From positions 62,001 through 126,000 of the forward strand of contig JAKJXP020000034.1 of the NCBI GenBank assembly GCA_022225965.2: a stretch of 64,000 nucleotides of DNA. Reading direction: 5' to 3'. Position 1 is the first letter of the stretch, and the number at the start of each line of letters is the position of its first letter. The translations under genes and the position numbers were made by a program. Below are positions 45,328 to 57,043 of the stretch, piece after piece. The DNA is from Diatrype stigma (lineage: Eukaryota > Ascomycota > Sordariomycetes > Xylariales > Diatrypaceae). The notes beneath the pieces were generated by a model that saw only the letters and a list, made by a program, of their open reading frames with translations, was not told the DNA's origin and did no database searches.

Positions 45328-46017
45328 ATGTCAGCCAATCCCTTCCTCCTGGCCGCCGACAACCCCTCTGCGCTGCTCTCTCTCCTCCACGAGAACCCGT
45401 CCCTAGCCTCAGGTCAAGACGAACATGGCTACTCCTTAATCCACGCCGCCGCCAGCTATAACCATCTCGACCTCCTGAGAACCCTGGTACGGGAATATCA
45501 CGTCGATGTCAACTTGCGCGACGAAGATGAGGAGTCGGCTTTGTTTGTGGTCGAGACTGTGGATGCAGCGAGAGTGCTTGTCCAGGAGTTGGGTGCTGAC
45601 TTGGCCCTCAAGGGCTCCGATGGATATACAGCCCGAGAGAAGATTGTAGAGGACGGCGATTACCCCGAGGTCGCCGAATACTTGAGGGCTCAAGAAGCCG
45701 CTCAATCACATGCAAGTGGCCATACCAACGGGACCCAAGCCAACGGAGTAGCTGCACATGCGGACGAAAGCGACTTGCCACCGCTACCTAGAGGAATGAG
45801 AGTACCACCTTTGGTCTATGAAACTACCATGGATCAGAGCCAAGCCAACGGCGACGATGCAGAGGTGGAGCCCGAGTTTCGAAGGAGGATAGAGGAGCTG
45901 ATTGCGCGCGAGGACTTCCATACAGAAGCAGGCCAGGCGGATTTGAGGCGTCTTGTTCAAGACGCTGTGACAGATCAGAATCTCGACGATCGAAATGTTC
46001 GCCCGAGACAAGAATGA
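45328..46017 (+). CDS. ankyrin-repeat protein (YCR051W-like)
   Basis: Single exon, 229 aa. The N-terminal half forms ankyrin repeats: NPSALLSLLHENPSLASGQD, DEHGYSLIHAAASYNHLDLL, HVDVNLRDEDEESALFVVET and DLALKGSDGYTAREKI. The second has the classic G-xS/T-xLHxAA pattern. The C-terminal half is polar, with an AAQSHASGHTNG linker followed by a conserved-looking helix around LPPLPRGMRVPPLVYETTMD. The layout resembles the small uncharacterised fungal ankyrin proteins related to yeast YCR051W, whose role is not established. No membrane segment or signal. The start at 45328 (MSANPFLLAADNPS) is preferred over an upstream in-frame TTG. It ends only 85 bases from the RPP40 stop, tail to tail. Confidence 0.82.
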   Translation: MSANPFLLAADNPSALLSLLHENPSLASGQDEHGYSLIHAAASYNHLDLLRTLVREYHVDVNLRDEDEESALFVVETVDAARVLVQELGADLALKGSDGYTAREKIVEDGDYPEVAEYLRAQEAAQSHASGHTNGTQANGVAAHADESDLPPLPRGMRVPPLVYETTMDQSQANGDDAEVEPEFRRRIEELIAREDFHTEAGQADLRRLVQDAVTDQNLDDRNVRPRQE

Positions 46018-46102
46018 CCTCCCCTACATCGTCTGCTGAGAAACTGAAGCCCCTAAAACCTTCGAACACGGTCTTCGGTAAACACAGTTCTCGATACAGC
46101 CC

Positions 46103-47523
46103 TCAATCATGGCCTTTGATTTCCCACAAGAAGAATTCCCCTGGTACATCGGGTGGCCTCAGAATAGTACACTCCGTATGATCGGCGACTATACTCTTTG
46201 CGAACGTCGTCGCACTCAAAGAGAACCATGCCTTGGATGGCAGCGCGAGAATTATGTCAGCTAGAAGTTGTCGGGTCCACAACGGAGAAATGAAGCCTTC
46301 CCAGCGGATTCTGCAGAGGCCACATTCATGGACGTGGTCGGGACTTCCTGGAACTGCATATCGGGAGAGGTAAGGATCAACTGCATCGCCTACAGCAATC
46401 CTAGAACTCCCCAAGCGAACTAATGACAGCCACTCGTAGAGATCGGTGGCATATTCATCAAGTTCTAGTCGATTGTTTCGTTCGAGAATGACTGCTGGGG
46501 GATTCAGGGGAGGAATAACCACTTGAAGGTTCTCGTCGATACTGGGAGCCGAATCAAACCTCGTCGGATGGTGCTTCAGCAAAGGATCGGGGCTAGGAGC
46601 TATGTATAGATAGAAATCAGCATGTGGACTTTTCAGCCTCAATGCTTGACCTGGTCCTAGTATTGGCCTTACTCTTGGATAGATTGCAAAACAGCCAAGT
46701 CGTTGGCTTGTTCAGCACGTTTTTGCAGGCATAATCTAGCCTGTCAAATCCCTTCTTCCCATGCAACATAGATGGACTTCGAAGATCATACTCCACGACT
46801 ACCGAGTTATTAGTGTTATGTGGATTTCGTGTGTATGCCGTAGCTGTAATTGCTGCAGTTGCAGTTGCTTCTTACCCCATCTTGGCTTCAGACCTCGTTG
46901 ACCCTTAACACCATGGGGCTTGCCAACAAGGCCAGCCCGCTCATACGTCTCCTTATCCAGGTACAGTGTAAGGATGCCTGACATCAGTTAAATTCCGTGC
47001 CAATCATGTGTCATAGTAGAGCACCCACCATTTTTCAGGGAAAAGACGTTGTCCGCATCAATTCTTCCCTCCGATAGCATGACAATATTGCCTGAATCCC
47101 AAAGTGTGAGCGATGCAATGGAGAGAAGATGCAACCAAGCGGCCAAGCGGCCAAGGACGGTCTTGAATCACCTATCTTGATGTATTCGGTGAAGAAGTTC
47201 CCTTGCAGGACCTGACCTAAGGCCATGATAACCCGGTAGTAGCTCGGTACTAGACGAGACTGGCTTTCGATCTTGTCCTTGACGGCCTGGAGTAAGTCCT
47301 GTGGCAGAATCATGTCTACCTGCTGTTGCTTAGTACAGTTGTAAAAAGACCTGATGTTTTCAAGGCGGCGTTTTCTTACTTTATGAACGAAGTCCTGGGC
47401 CAGCAATGTGCTCCAAGGCTTCCCTTTCACCGGAAGCTGCTTCGGGTCGGGATGCCCCATTGTGCCGTAGGTGACGAAACATTTGGGAGACTGGTATATA
47501 CTGGGCGTCGGGAAGGAAAGCAT
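46103..47523 (-). CDS. RPP40: ribonuclease P/MRP protein subunit Rpp40
   Basis: Five exons, 379 aa: 47523-47172, 47091-47029, 46977-46876, 46798-46673 and 46599-46103. Donors are GTGATT, GTGGGT, GTAAGA and GTAAGG; acceptors are TTCAG, GTCAG, GGTAG and CATAG. The phases agree at every joint. Rpp40 is a protein subunit of the nuclear RNase P and MRP ribonucleoproteins, which cut tRNA 5' leaders and pre-rRNA. The recognisable blocks are MLSFPTPSIYQSPKCFVTYG, NIVMLSEGRIDADNVFSLKN, ILTLYLDKETYERAGLVGKP, KPRWVVEYDLRSPSMLHGKK followed by GFDRLDYACKNVL, and YEWLSLVRLGSSR...DPYLSRYAVP ending with RWEGFI. The start at 47523 opens the family block. The gene is divergent from TRM11. The last intron acceptor (46601-46600) was chosen for branch site TGCTGAT and phase. 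Confidence 0.85.
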
Positions 47524-48253
47524 CCTGTAGGTACGGCAACCGTTCTTTAGGTTGCAACAGAATAGGGCGTTATATCCTTGCCTAGGTATGATGCCGCAGA
47601 CTTGATAAATCACATCAATACAATGCAATGTAGGTCAAGGAAAGAAGCAATATAGAAACCCCACGGGGGGAATATATAAGGAAGCTTGAATTACGAAACT
47701 GTCTGATTAGTTGCATGTGCTGTGCCTGAGGTGGTAGTGAGAAAACGGAGCTATCCTCCTATGGAGGTCAGGTAAGGTATTAGCTAAGGAGTCTCTACTA
47801 TGTAGGTTAAGGTCCCTGGCCCCTAGCAGCCTGGGTATTTTGTTATTTTGTTACCCAGCAGCCCTAGGGAGAGGACCGATAATTGCGCTACCTTGGCCCC
47901 GGGCCATTGCGTTTTTGCGTTCACCCCACCCCCTGAAATAGTGCGATAAGTTACCTACTACATGTAACTAAGTATTTTGGTACCCAGCTACCAGTTTGCT
48001 GCCCACAACCGAAGTTTCATTTCGTCAGTCAAACGTTCAAGAAGGGGTTGCGAAGTCGTCGCTTGGCCAAATGGCATTGATCATTGTCAACCCCACCAAA
48101 TATAGCAACGTTCAATTTACTGAATGGTATATCCCGTACTTACATCTACTCCGCAGTAATAGCATCAGATAGGTAGACCGACAACCCAGGTAAAGTAACG
48201 GTTGCTATCTACCCAAAGGCTAAACCCACGTTCTAGGGGCCTGTCTTGTAAAG
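47524..48253. promoter_or_regulatory. divergent promoter region of RPP40 and TRM11
   Basis: Head-to-head spacer of 730 bases between the ATGs of two tRNA-maturation genes, so it must contain both promoters. It includes a short TTTTGTTATTTTGTTACC direct repeat near 47837-47858, GCAGCC(C)TA words and a GTTACCTACTACATG stretch. No transcription-factor site can be named with confidence. Confidence 0.6.
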
Positions 48254-49826
48254 ATGGAATACTTGATTCGCTTTACTCAGTGGCATGAGACATTTCGTCT
48301 CGCAGAAATCCAAGCGATCGCCGATCTTTACACAATTGACTTAAAGATTGTGTCCTACAGCGATGAGGTGAGTGAGAATGGCAAGTCGAATATAAGGACA
48401 GCGTCGGTCAGGTACATGGAGTTCTGCTTACAAGGTTCTAGTCTCCCTACTGTCTGGTGCAGCTGCAGTCTGAAGACGCGGCGAGGTGTCTCATGAAACG
48501 CTCCATCCTAGCACAGAGCATCCACGAGTTCTGGGGGTCTGCAGACACATGGGATGAGCTCTATACCGTCATCAAACGGGACACTTCGCAGTGGTGGCCG
48601 CGGTACAAGCAGTCCTCGTTCAAGATCAATTTCGATACGTACCAAGGCTCACGGTCTTCGACGAAGAAGAGGGAACTCATCAACTCTCTCTCCTTCCTGG
48701 CTTTCGAAGGGGAGATCTCGATGACCTCGCCCGAGCAGGAGTTCACCGTTTTCGAGCAGTGGGAGTGGGACTCGGTGCCCAAGAAGATCCCGCATCCCCT
48801 GAAGGTGCATTTCGGACGCCTGATTGCCCACAGCGTAAGGGATCTGGTGCAAACCTTCGACCTGAAAAAGCGGACATACATCAGCACAACCTCCATGGAT
48901 TCGGAGCTTGCGCTGGTGACTGCCAACATAGCGCTCGCCGGCCCCGGGAAGATCTTCTACGACCCCTTTGTCGGAACCGGTAGTTTCCCCCTCGCGTGCG
49001 CTAAGTTCGGGGCGGTCGGCTTCGGAAGCGACATCGACGGCCGGAGCGTGCGGGGCGAGGGTGGGAAGAAGAGTCTGAAGGGCAACTTTGAGCAATATGG
49101 ACTAGAGAAGCAGCTTGGCGATGTCTTCGTCTGCGACCTGACCAACACGCCGGTCCGCAAAGCGAGGATACTAGACGGCATCGTATGCGACCCACCGTAT
49201 GGGGTGAGAGAAGGCTTGAGGGTTCTCGGCTGCAAGGACGTGGAGAAGTTCGCCAACCTTGTAGAGAAGGGGAAGCGGACCTATCGGTGCGTTAGAAGCC
49301 ATTCGAACCCGAACACTTCGAAGGGTATGTTGAGTATGTTGACCCTCTGCTGACAACTACCAGGAATCCGGACTTTGTACCCCCGAAGAAACCTTACAGC
49401 TTCACGGCCATGTTAGACGACATTCTCAACTTTGCCTCGGACACACTAGTGGATAATGGCCGGCTCTCATTCTGGATGCCGACTGCGAATGACGAAGACC
49501 AGGAGATAGCCGTGCCTACTCATCCATGTCTAGAGATTGTGACCGTCTGTACGCAAGTATTCACTAGATGTAAGTTTCATCACCGGATTTCCACCTGCGA
49601 ATGGGTGTGCATATGAGTGCTGGCTGATGCGATCTGTGGGACAGGGTCGAGGAGGCTGATCACATATCGGCGTCTACCGGACTCCCAGGTTGATGCGTCT
49701 GCTCTGGCACTGAGAAAGGAGCGGCCGAAAGCCAATGGCCGTACAGCCGACGACCTGAACGACTTTCGTCGGCAATACTTCAAGGGCTTCAAATTAGACT
49801 CGCCAACTCCAGACGTTGCCCCCTGA
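48254..49826 (+). CDS. TRM11: tRNA (guanine(10)-N2)-methyltransferase catalytic subunit
   Basis: Four exons, 448 aa: 48254-48367, 48442-49286, 49364-49569 and 49645-49826. Donors are GTGAGT, GTGCGT and GTAAGT; acceptors are TCTAG, ACCAG and GACAG. Trm11 with Trm112 makes m2G10 in cytosolic tRNAs. The N-terminal THUMP-like region begins MEYLIRFTQWHETFRLAEIQ and continues SPYCLVQLQSEDAARCLMKR. The methyltransferase domain has the SAM loop YDPFVGTGSFPLACAKFGAV (about residues 210-229), the acidic GSDIDGR strand end, and the catalytic DPPYGVREGLR (about 288-298). The C-terminus includes FWMPTAND and WSRRLITYRRLPDSQVDA. The acceptor at 48440-48441 was chosen over a later one because it restores the conserved SPYCLVQL segment. 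Divergent from RPP40. Confidence 0.9.
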
Positions 49827-52254
49827 ATGCTCATACATGCGCTGCATAACACGACCTTTTCGCCACGCACTCTGGCTGGTAACTTTCAGGCCATACTAGA
49901 CGAAGAGCGGCAAGAGTCTATGTGGCTTTCCAATTTCCTAGACTGCCCTCGTTTTGTTGCCTCCCTTCAACGCGTCCTGAGCTTTTAGCGCGCCTTGCGG
50001 AAGGATCGCGAAACACAAGGAGTATCATATAATCGCCTGCCATATACTTTATTGCCCTGACGCCATGAAGACCCATCAGCCTCTAAACTATCGCCGGTGT
50101 TCCAAGGTGTAAATAGGTGGTGGGTGGCCTTTACTTTCTTCCAATACGTTGGATCCAATAACTAGGGCATTGAGCCTATATACGTATATTTCGGAACCTA
50201 AACTCGGCCATGGAGGCAGGTGTTCGGCCGAACAGTTTGTTCGTTTGTTCGTTTGTCTAGTTATTCTAGAATTCGTTCCACGTATCCTAGAGGCGTCACG
50301 GCCACACATGCTGGGCATCACGCATGTGTTGAGCGGTTAAGCTTCTGGGGCCGCGCGGGAGCCAAGGTACGAAAAAAGCTACCAACTGCGGCTTGGAGAT
50401 GAGGTTACGATCCCTGGCTGACTGCCTCTGGAGTCCGAGATGGTAGAACGAGCATCCGTCCCTGAGCCGAACCTCCCAATCGTGTCTTAAGTAGGTGCCG
50501 CGTATGCACTCTTTACTTGAGCCAGGGATGCTTATAAGAGCCATTGAATTCGACGTTGTGACACCGGTTGACTGCTCATAGCACATCAGCTATCCACCAC
50601 GGTGGCCTTCAGACGAAACCCAAACTCAGTCAGCGACCACGAAGGCTTGGGAGGGAGAGAGGTTGATATCCATAAGGTTCCATTGTCAAGGTCAAGGGTG
50701 TCAACCTTTATCTCGGCATATATAACATGGATATTATGTCTACCTAGGTAGTAGCCGCAACTCAAAAGCCCAAGGATTACCCAAATCCAACACTGAATCT
50801 GCGGTGAGCAAGAACTTACAGCATAAGGATTGTTTGCATACCTCCAGTAGACCCTTTCTGGCCCCTTCTGGCCCCTATCGAAGTTGCTTGATTGGGTCGA
50901 TAGCTGCTCTCAGACTTAGTCTCAATCTCAGTGCCGAAACTCCAAAACCGCCGATCCATGTCATTGGCCCTCTATTCGTATATAGTAGGTAGTTACCTGC
51001 TTCCCTACCAGCTACTGATTTCAACTTCCTCGGCCACTCCATCAGTATTACAGTATTACTAGTACCTGGCATATAAGTTCACTTTAGGTACCCATGTACC
51101 TTAGGTATATGGGCAATGTCTTAAAGTTGCGTCGTCCTGGATAGTCGCATACCTACGAAGTAATTGAGAAGTAATTGTTTGACATTCCTACAGACTCTAG
51201 CCAGAATTCGTTGTCAAAGAAGGGGGGGGGGGAAATCAAAAAAATCGAGCCCGTGTCCGTCTTGCCCGTTATTTTATTCGTCTCATTTATTCGGCATCCC
51301 CGTTCGCTCTACCCCGACCCCTAGATACTTGCCGCTATAGTAGCCCTGGTAGCCCCCATACTGACCCCATAACCCCATATTATACAACTGCAAAGGGCTC
51401 CATTCATCCGTTCATAACTTCATACCTAAGTACCTACCTACCTTGTAGTATACATACCGAAGTAGGTACAGTAGGTTTGCTACCTCATCACCTCATAGAG
51501 GCCAAGAGTCGCACTGCACCAGACAGCATTGCCTTGTCGCTTGTGCGGTTGTATCTAGTTAGGTATTTGTTTGACCAGGTACAATGCATTTCAGCTTATC
51601 CCCTTACTTACTCAACATCCGGTTGCCATACATACATAGATACCTACATAGATTCAGTACTTAGATACCGACTCGACTATATACCGGTTGCTACCTGTAG
51701 CTGCTGTAGATACTTACTACCAAGCCTTTTATTTACTTTCTATTTCTCTTCCTTGTATTTTATCTCGTTGCAGTCTTTTTTCCTTCTCCCAATACTAGAT
51801 AACTTACCACTCGTTTGTATACTACATACCAACACGTGTAGTACATACAGACAGACATTCAGTCACTGAAACTCGGTGCTCCTCCCTACCTCCCCCGGCT
51901 TGTCTCCCGCGCTGTCCCTCTCCGCTAGGCTTTAGTTAGTGCCTCACGCGCGACCGTTGCAGTGCCTGGCCTCTGAGTGCTGCACCCTCAGACCCCCAGA
52001 CCATTGACTTTAGTTACGGCGGCAGCACGGCAGCACGGCACGTCCCTGTTCAGCTCAACTCAAATCGATACAATCCCGTACAAATTCCATCCCATCCCAT
52101 CCCATCCCATTCCGGCCCGATCCCAAACTGTGGCTGTAGCCGTGGACCCGTGTATCTAGTATCCAGTATCCAGTATCTAGTAAAAGAGCTTCATGCACCT
52201 AGATATACGATTACACGTTACACGCCTATTCCTTCATCGTCCCGACATCAAACC
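49827..52254. other. long upstream region of GID4
   Basis: About 2.4 kb without a supported gene. The left part is the TRM11 3' region. A G9 run lies at 51224-51232. From 51420 onward come TACC-rich words (CCTACCTACC), pyrimidine-rich stretches and a CCCAT pentamer array (52087-52110) leading into the GID4 ATG. These features are typical of a long fungal promoter and 5' leader. Small frames at 51477-51869 and 51977-52159 may be upstream ORFs or chance. Confidence 0.5.
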
Positions 52255-54082
52255 ATGCCAACTCCTTCCAATAATCCGCCTCCTCAACTACCTTCATCCC
52301 GATCCCACGGCACGACGACATGTCCGGAAGAACCCCGATCCTGGCGCCCCAGCGAACAAGACAGTCACCGGCGCGAGCATGGCCACGATCACGGCCACAG
52401 TCACCGCCACGGTCACGACATAGCGATGCAGATGCACGTGGTCGACCGCGAAGCCGAATCGGCGTCACCCGATCCTGAACCCGTCAGCGCCCCGACACAC
52501 CGGTCCGACACCATGGTCGAGGAAGATACGGCAACGGCGACGATGGGCTCGCGCTCGAACACCGCATCACCCCGGCCCGAGTCGAGAAGCGTCGCCACCC
52601 CGGCATCCACCGCTGGCACTGCAGACACCGAAGAGGGGGACGACGAGGAGAACACTCGTCACAACAAGCCAATGGAACTCGAGGGGAGTAGCAGCAATAC
52701 GGCCGCTGTCGGCGGTGACGCAGATACGTCATCGGCACGACGGTTACAAGAGCGGCTTTCACAGCAGCAGTCGTCGCAGCAGCCATTATCGCAACAACAG
52801 CTGCTGCTGCAGCGGCAGCGGCAAACCCAGACAAATTACGATATGCCGTCCCACAACCACAAGCCCGAGGACGGGTTCGTGCAGCAGGCGGCCGGGTATT
52901 GGGACGATGAGAACTGTACGCCGTCAATGGGGTACGAGTACTCTAATGTTAGGGTATGTTGAACGTCAATGCGACGAGCTCTGTTACTACCTTCCACTTC
53001 CACCTGCCTACCTAGCTACAGTTCGAAGACACTTCCGAGAGGCCCATGGTCAGCTAACAGAGTTATGATTTCCAAAAGATATTGCCCACAACACCATCAT
53101 CATTCTTGCGGCCTGGCAGCCGGTTCCACGGGACACAACAATCGGAGCGTCAGGTATACGACGTCCAGGTCGAGATCAAATACGTGGATTTCCGCGAATC
53201 CTTCTTATGCGGGTACCTCAAGATCCAAGGTCAGTTACCCCTTTCTACCCCTGATCCCTTTCATTCTGCTTTCCGTTCCCGTGCACATTGTTGCTGTGCA
53301 TATTGGTCCAACCACGCAAAGCACGATCCACAGTTTACTTGAGTTTCTTTATGCCTCGAAACCGCGCCGGCCCGTCCCGTATGCTGACATAAGCGAAAAT
53401 CGGCACCATCACCAATAGGTCTGACAGAAGATAACCCCACGTTGACGACGTACTTCGAGGGCGAGATCATCGGTAGTAAGTATGGGTTCCTGACGCAGCA
53501 CCCCAGCTGGGGCGCGACGGAGAAGATCGACATGAACCACTGGAGCAAGTTCACGGCATTCCGGCAGTACCGGCCGGCGATGCGGGCGATGCTCTCCCAC
53601 CAAAAACCCGGCTCTTCCGACAACACCGGCCCCGGTCCCGGTTCCGGTCCCGGCCCTGAGCTGGGATATGGGCCTGGCGCGACGGCGGGACCAGCAGCGG
53701 CGTCGACGACAAAAGCAGCAGGCGTGTTGCCCATCGCGGGCAATATGGTGCAGCGCGAGAACATATTCATGCGCTGGAAGGAGCACTTCCTGGTGCCGGA
53801 CCACCGGGTGCGCACCATCAATGGTGCGAGCTTCGAGGGCTTCTACTACATCTGCTTCAACCAGAAGAAGGGCAAGGTAGACGGCATCTATTTCCACTCC
53901 AAGAGTGAAAAGTAAGTCTGGTCCCCTTCGCACCCTTCCAACGGGAAGTTTGTTGGCGCTACCGATGGGTTGTTTGCGCGACGAGATCACCTGTACTGAC
54001 GCAAACGGCGATTAGATTCCAGGAACTCAGTCTACACCATGTAGAAGATAAGGGCTGCTTTGCGGCCATGGAGTTCAGATGA
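52255..54082 (+). CDS. GID4: GID4/VID24, substrate receptor of the GID/CTLH E3 ligase
   Basis: Four exons, 469 aa: 52255-52953, 53079-53229, 53419-53911 and 54016-54082, with donors GTATGT, GTCAGT and GTAAGT and acceptors AAAAG, AATAG and ATTAG. Gid4 recognises N-terminal proline (Pro/N-degron) on gluconeogenic enzymes and delivers them to the GID ubiquitin ligase when glucose returns. The beta-barrel domain is clear: SFLRPGSRFHGTQQSERQVY, DVQVEIKYVDFRESFLCGYL, GLTEDNPTLTTYFEGEIIGS, KYGFLTQHPSWGATEKIDMN, HWSKFTAFRQY, then ENIFMRWKEHFLVPDH, GFYYICFNQKKGKVDGIYF and FQELSLHHVEDKG. The first ~230 residues are disordered, with a histidine-rich HGHDHGHSHRHGHD run and a Q-rich segment. The barrel carries a ~45-residue Pro/Gly-rich loop insert (SSDNTGPGPGSGPGPELG). 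The ATG at 52255 was chosen because upstream in-frame starts are GTG only. Confidence 0.92.
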
Positions 54083-54829
54083 TGCATGCATGCGGTAGTG
54101 TAGCGGTGGTGTTGGCGGCATGGCGGTATTTGGGGCTGGTTGATTGGTAGGCCGGTGAGCGTGTGTATGGTATGGCCATCCCCAGTATGACTGAATATTT
54201 TCTTGTTTAAATGAGATACATCTATACGATAATACTAGTTAGTGGTAGGGTAGCACACCAGGACGGCTGCTACGAACACGAACATTACGACTCCCAAACA
54301 CATAATCACGACGCCAAGAGAGACCCACATCATACTGGGATGGTGGTGACGAGAAGGCATACAATATCGAAAGGGTGAATTTGGAGGCGGGAGAGCTTAC
54401 GATGTCTGATTGAGAACCCAAGCCGGTCGATGAAACACGAGAACTGGCACAGGATAGCTCATGGGAAGCAAGGCAATTGTCTGGATCACGATAGTGGCAA
54501 GTCAGTTTGACACCAGAGAAAAGACAGGTGCCATATCATCTACCCCTTTCTGCGCCAGCGCGTGTGCAGAAAACAGGGGTATATTATTTGTAGTTGGGTG
54601 ACCAGCCAGCTAGGTAGAGCTTGGGGGCTTTCGTGTACATGATATCGTCTGTGATGACACTGAAAATAATGGATATATTCCCCTCTCTTTCCGCCACCAC
54701 CGGATCACCCGACGATGGAGTACGGAGTATCGTCATCCAGTGACCCCTAGCTCAGCAGGATATAATCATATACTCATTTATCCATCTTTCCATCCCTTCA
54801 CCCGAACCGTTCTTTCGATTCGTGTCGTT
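54083..54829. other. tail-to-tail spacer between GID4 and Mago
   Basis: About 750 bases between convergent genes, presumably 3' UTRs. The minus frame at 54421-54239 (60 codons) is unsupported. No terminator-like structure stands out. Confidence 0.5.
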
Positions 54830-55808
54830 TCATGAGATGGGCTTGATCTTGAAATGCAGCGACGTCAAGCTGAAGACGAGTGCCTTGAGATCCTGCACCA
54901 GGTAGTAGAAGACTCGCAGCCCTTCCGGGTCTGCAGATTCCGTCACGTCGATGAGGGAGCCGATCTTGGCCGTCTGTGGGCGAGGAGGTTGTGAAGAAAA
55001 CGATTAGCTCAGCTCTTGCATCCGCGGCTCCGTCAATCCGCTCTGGTACGCGCGCGCACACACAGACGCGCATACACACACTCTCTCTCTCTCCCTCTCT
55101 CTGCAACCCTTTCACTATCTTACCTCAAACGATATATGGTCGTTGCCAAGGCGGATCTCGAGCTCCTGGCGGCCGTCCTTATTCTTCTGGGGCCATTTGG
55201 CGTCGTCCTCCTTCATGATCTCGCTCTGCTTAACGATGCGCCTGATCTCGTCGACGACGAGCGAACTAACGCACACTATTGTTGTTGAAAGCCCCCGTTG
55301 GGTCGCGTTGTCAGCAACAGCATGCTCATGTGCGTGTGCAAGAAAAGGTAGCAAGTGATCGGGTGTGATGAGCAGCAGAATGGGTGCGGAAGCGGGCGGG
55401 GCAAGGCGCATGCATACTCTCTTTCCGGATCAAGCTGTCGTTTCGGTAGTTGGAGTTGTTGGCATACCGCGCCACGGCGCTTCGGCCATCGCCTACTACT
55501 CGGAAGTCGAACTCTGTAGCGGGCGGTTCGTATTCATGGGTTAGCCAGCCGGCGCGTGAGTGACGCCTCGCAACGGAATGGAAAGAGGCAAGGGGGTAGC
55601 GAACCTAGAAACTCATGCCCGAATCGACCGGAATGACCTGAGCTGCGAAATGGGAGAGATGGTCAGCAGTTGAGCCTCGTAAAGCTACGTAGGTACGCTG
55701 GGTAGCAGAATGAGTAGATGCTATAGAGAATATAGTAGGGAAACGGGGAACTTAGAACGGGGAACGCAACTAATATCGTATGTAGAAGGGCTCGCTGTTG
55801 GACGCCAT
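54830..55808 (-). CDS. mago: Mago nashi homologue (exon junction complex core)
   Basis: Five small exons, 155 aa: 55808-55771, 55642-55605, 55513-55418, 55275-55124 and 54973-54830. Donors include GTTGCG, GTTCGC, GTATGC and GTAAGA; acceptors are CGCAG, TACAG, AATAG and CACAG. Mago pairs with Y14 in the exon junction complex deposited on spliced mRNA in the nucleus. The order is the family's own: [116 protein letters not shown] and the terminal [12 protein letters not shown]. Length matches the highly conserved ~150-aa family. The fourth intron contains a CT-rich microsatellite (55075-55105). With exons as short as 38 bases the gene is easily missed by ORF-based annotation. Confidence 0.93.
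55075..55105. repeat. CA/CT microsatellite in Mago intron 4
   Basis: A run ACACACA followed by CTCTCTCTCTCTCCCTCTCTCTG inside the intron between exons 4 and 5 of the minus-strand Mago gene. On the coding strand it is a GA-rich tract. Confidence 0.8.
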
Positions 55809-57043
55809 TGTTGGCCTGTCTCTTCAGCCCAGGTGGAATGTCTCGAATAAAGGGAGTCGGTTATTATTGTCGATTCGGAGAACACGAGTACGGCGGTAGA
55901 AGTTTCAGTGTTGATAACAAGAACAAAAGGTACCTACAATCTAGATTATGGAAGCTGTTCGAGGATCTGAGGCTGCATCTGAGCGTGACGGTAATTATTT
56001 GTACGTACCACTTAGGTATGTAACTACATACTAGAGCTTCCCGTCGTAAGGCTGGTCACTCTTGGCGGGGCAGATCCTAGGTGCCAGCTCGAACGGGCCC
56101 ACCAGATTGTACGTGTGATACAGTGAGTGTTTGTAGCCCTGTATGTACGTACATAATACATACCTGTAAGTACTTAACATTTAGTTACCTAGGTAGCTGT
56201 CTGATGCCTACATATAGTACCTACCTCCGCAGGATGTTGTCTGTATTGTACCTGAGGTATGTAGTACCTATGTAGGTGGCTATGGATGTGATAACGGGAT
56301 GGGAAGGAACCTGGAAGGGTAAGGCGGTGAGGATTCTTGCCCCCTTATCGTTATCTGCGATGCGCCTTCATGAGGCTGAGGCATGGCTTGCTACCATTCA
56401 GCCATTCAACGTTCGTTGTAGTTCGTTAAATAAGTGGAGCTGGAACTTATCTAAGCGGTTTAGAGAGATACCTACCCTCCCTGGTGCACTAAGCTTCAGG
56501 GGACAGATTTCGATTTTGCCTGGCACCCGAGCTGCCTGGCAGCCTGGGTACGAGATGGGCCAGCATCTCAACCCCTAACTACCTCCCTAGATAATTAGTT
56601 CGTAGGTACTAGTATTTAGCGGCGTATCAGCGTGAGCGAGCGAACGTATGTATTGCAGTATGTAGGTAGTTAGGTAGGTATGTACGTAGGTACCTATGTA
56701 TGTATTGTACACGTACAAGGAGTTGTGGACATTTCGATAACTAACTGGCAGTCGACAGACACACAACCAAACCTCCCTCATCGCATTCAACCACCAACCA
56801 GCCAAGCCAACCTCACGTCCCAGCCCGACGCTCTCTTACTCCTCCTGGGATGCATGGTCGCATTGTTCTAGAATTGAACTAGGCGATCCAACACACACAC
56901 ACAAAACACACACCTACTCGACTTCGATCGTCGTTATAGTCTGGTACTGCCTCGAGGAAAAGCGGTCGAGCACCGCCGCCGACAACGCCCGCCGTCACCC
57001 GTCACCCGTCACCCGTCACCACCACCACCACCACCACATCACC
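55809..57043. other. divergent promoter region of Mago and beta-COP
   Basis: About 1.2 kb between two divergent start codons. It contains dense TACC/GGTA arrays (56010-56275 and 56655-56720, for example TTAGGTAGGTATGTACG) and a CA-rich leader directly before the beta-COP ATG (56880-57043), including ACCCGTC and ACC repeats. The 100-codon frame at 56276-56578 has no recognised family. Confidence 0.55.
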
